Shown here in pieces: positions 61,319 through 64,000 of a stretch of DNA of 64,000 nucleotides. How positions within the stretch are numbered: position 1 is the stretch's first letter; each line of letters begins with the position of its first letter. Origin of the DNA: Viscum album (Eukaryota; Streptophyta; Magnoliopsida; Santalales; Viscaceae); contig OY728133.1 in assembly GCA_963277665.1 (NCBI GenBank), positions 389,373,962 to 389,437,961 on the forward strand, written 5' to 3'. Made by a program: the position numbers and the translations under genes. The notes beneath the pieces are model-generated. The model was not told where the DNA came from. It searched no databases and worked only from the letters and a program-made list of their open reading frames with translations.

Positions 61319-63321
61319 ATGGAGGAGGTCAATCAGAAAGGAATTATTATATTTGATGGAAATAATTTTCAACTATAGAATAATAGAATGCATCACTACT
61401 TATGATCATTAGGAATCGATGTCTTCACAATAACTATGCATGGAATATCAGCTGATATCAATAGTGGTGCTTTATCAGAAGTAGAAAGAAGGGAATTGGA
61501 TGCTGATGATAAAGGGATCAGTTCTTTAGAGGGATCACTATACAATGAAATTTATATTATGGTGATGTCATGAAAAAAATCACATGATATGTGAAAAAAG
61601 TTGTTGAATATCTATGAGGGTGACTCAAAGGTCAGATAAGAAAAGCTTCAAGTTCTATGGAATAAGTTTGAGGATCTCAGAATGAATCCCAATGTGTCTG
61701 TAAATTCATTCTTCGACAGGGTAAATATTGTTATGTAATTCATGCATGGACTTGGAAATGTTATTGAAGATATAAATATTGTGAATTGTATCTCGAGGAA
61801 ACTTCTACCTCGGTTCAACTTGAAAGTCAAAGTATTGGAAGATAAATATCTGAAGATCTGACACTGTACAAATTGCAAAGTAACCTTATAGAATACGAAA
61901 TGAGAAATAATGAAAATGATGATGTGGAAAAGGGGAAATCCCAAGAGGTTGAATTCAAGGCCTTTAAGAATCTCACCATTGAATATGGATAGGAATATAA
62001 AGAGATTGATGAGTTAATGTCATTCCTTTACTCAAATATTCAAAGAGGAAAAGGAATGTTCAGAGGGAAAATTTAAATTAAATGCTTTCTATTTGGAAAG
62101 CCTGGATATCATGCATAAAGATTCCCCCAATAAGTTTCAAAAAGATGAAGAAGATGATGTTGAAATTACCATAAATAAATATTTAGCCAATGTAAAAGGG
62201 AAGAAAAAGTTTAAGATAAATTTATTCAAAAATAAGAATCTTTATTCAAGAGAATATAAAAGTTTAGAATAATATAAGGTAGAATAATTGAAGGAATGAA
62301 AGGATCATGAAGCTGATTCATTGGTAGTAGTTTTCATAAATTCTGTAACAAATGAATAAAACAAAAATGAAAGATAAATTGAATTAAGAGTTTTCCTTTA
62401 GGTCAAGAATGAATCTTCTCTTGAGAAAATAGATGTTTAGAGAGAAAAAATTAAGAAATACAACAAAGTGTTTTTAATTCCATTTTATATATGCATTAGT
62501 AGGAAGAAGATAAGATCAAGATGAGTGAAGAAATTTAAAAACGGATGTCCTCAATGCCAGAGAGTTCAGATAAGGTTGTTGAGTACAAACTCAAAATCGA
62601 GGAATAGAAAAGAGAAATCAATATTTTGAATGAAACTGGGAAAGATCAAATCGAACATATCGAAGAATTTTAAGCGGAAGTTTTCGGTCTATGATGAAAA
62701 TCCAGTGATCAAGAAAAACATATAACAATGGAATAAAAAAATATGAAAGTGAATCATAGCGGTCTTATAGAATTGAAGAAATAGAAAAATTCAAATGATA
62801 AGGATTTTATGGGGCTTGATAAAAACAAAAGGTTTTAGTTGTTAAAGTTGGACCACAATAATCCACTCCGAGATTCATGATTTATTTTGGAATGAAAAAG
62901 ATTCAGAAGATTCAGAGAACCCAAGGGATAAATAGTAGTGCAGTTTTTCTAAATAGGAATCTACCTCTTATAAGATGTTATTGTTTTGAAAAAACGGGAC
63001 ACTCAAAAAGTGTATGTTTTATAGGAAAGAGGTATCTAGGGGAACAAGATTAATAGTTGAATCCATGCAAAAAAAACATTCTAGGTCATCATTTGATAGT
63101 CACTGTTTTAGGTGTGGAGGATTCAGACATACGGAAAGATATTTCTCATCAACAATACAAAGAAATGTATTGAAGGAAACTGAACATGGCCAGAAGAAGC
63201 AGTCTAAAGTATCATCAGATGAGATGAAAATAAAAAATCAAATTGTTTCTTTAAAATTTGATTATGGTCCATTTTATATCAATGAAGATCAATATTATCA
63301 TTCCATGTCGGATATAAAGTA
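61319..63321 (+). pseudogene. gag of copia copy 2
   Basis: ATG 61319: MEEVNQKGIIIFDGNNFQL, parallel to copy 1; then GALSEVERRELDADDKGISS, LQVLWNKFEDLRMNPNVSV, and a Lys/Glu-rich probable coiled-coil region (62150-62850). First knuckle: CYCFEKTGHSKSVC (62971-63012, second Cys replaced by Phe). Second: CFRCGGFRHTERYF (63110-63151, last Cys lost). The long coiled coil before the knuckles recalls Sirevirus/Tork-type gag; lineage not certain. Many stops. Confidence 0.82.
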
Positions 63322-63545
63322 AAAAAACATGGGTCAAACAGAAAAGGGATAAGGAGGCAGTTGTTACAAAGATTGATTTTAAAACATTACACCACACTAG
63401 AATATGGATCACAGAAAGTGGATTAACTTCCTATATGATAAGAAATAAAGAATTGGTGATATGGATCAGATATGGAAATTATGGTATTGTAATATTTACT
63501 AATGATGAGGGCTTTAATATTATTAGGTTAGGAAAATCCATGTTT
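63322..63545 (+). pseudogene. Protease start of copia copy 2, truncated
   Basis: TRIWITESGLTSYMIRNKE (63400-63456) aligns with WILDSGNTSHM of copy 1; the catalytic Asp has become Glu. IIRLGKSMF near 63520-63546 is the last part that matches copy 1. Confidence 0.75.
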
Positions 63546-63559
63546 GTGAAGTTTTTAGT

Positions 63560-64000
63560 TTTGGATCTAAGTATCACCGAGAGGGGGAGGTGTGAATCAG
63601 TGGTATCTTTTTATTTTTATGTTTACTTCTTTTTGAAACAAACTTCACCTCATGTTAATGATTTTCTTCTCTGTTGAACCCACACAACCACATGAAAACA
63701 AGATTTACAAGGTTCACTACTCAACATGAGTATCTATGTCCTTGGTATGGTACAGAAATAATCGATTACCACAAAATCCACTAGAAAACAATCCTTTTCT
63801 ATGGAATATAATGAGTAGGATATACCCTTACACTAAAGTAGAAATTTTAAAACAATACGCAAATGTTTGTGCACCCTCTTAGCACAAATATGGAATAACA
63901 GTATTTCAATGATTCTTTACAATTGAATAGGTGTATTCATTGAAGTACAAATCTCCAGTTTCTTTCCAAGAATCCGGTAATAACTATCTTACGCACAATC
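63560..64000 (-). mobile_element. Minus-strand copia LTR, partial
   Basis: The segment CACCGAGAGGGGGAGGTGTG (63574-63593) followed by AATCAG is the reverse complement of the copia LTR end seen at 61224-61249. The sequence after it (AAAACAAGATTTACAAGGTT near 63697) is of the kind often seen in antisense copia LTRs. It breaks the protease of copy 2 and runs off the window. Confidence 0.6.

Overview
The window looks like plant nuclear DNA from a large, repeat-dense, AT-rich genome, probably an angiosperm. The evidence is the set of element types present: a chromodomain-carrying Ty3/gypsy element, a Tat/Ogre-type gypsy element with a second RNase H, Ty1/copia elements primed by initiator tRNA-Met, a CACTA (En/Spm) DNA transposon with TNP2 and PTTA-type genes, and a tRNA-derived SINE. 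I see no cellular gene, rRNA gene or tRNA gene. Nearly all sequence I can explain is transposable element, mostly decayed and nested.

Layout. (1) 1-6746: chromovirus (Tekay/Del-type) element A, with a partial 5' LTR, tRNA-Met primer site, gag with stops, pol replaced by about 1 kb of filler that holds a SINE-like insert, and a 3' LTR. (2) 6747-14990: older element B of the same lineage (gag, PR, RT, RNase H, integrase, chromodomain, 3' LTR). Element A sits inside its gag. (3) 14991-21575: Tat/Ogre copy 1, entered on the left by element B and cut off inside RNase H. (4) 21576-24710: repeat-rich non-coding DNA. (5) 24711-35486: Tat/Ogre copy 2, with a long gag-upstream region containing an exact-period 114-bp (38-codon) repeat, then gag, PR, RT, RNase H, second RNase H and integrase. 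(6) 35487-38616 and 50993-52080: repeat-rich DNA that probably belongs to the tail of copy 2, split by (7) a 12,376-bp CACTA element at 38617-50992. The CACTA element has both termini, subterminal inverted repeats, a minus-strand TNP2 gene interrupted near codon 15 by a solo LTR, a PTTA/TNPA-type gene, and three long hairpins in its presumed 5' leader. (8) 53340-64000: two decayed copies of one copia family. The first has a 612-bp in-frame internal duplication and contains a second, older CACTA remnant. The second is broken by a minus-strand copia LTR at the right edge.

Inferred order of events: Tat copies and copia copies are oldest. Element B entered Tat copy 1, then A entered B. The CACTA element entered the tail of Tat copy 2, and a chromovirus LTR later entered its transposase gene and is now solo. 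Every coding region seen carries stops or frameshifts, so nothing here appears able to move by itself now. The most interesting signals are the hairpin cluster in the CACTA leader, a ~148-bp block shared between the leaders of a gypsy and the CACTA element, the 38-residue His-rich repeat in the Tat element, and a clean ORF of coding-like composition inside the solo LTR.
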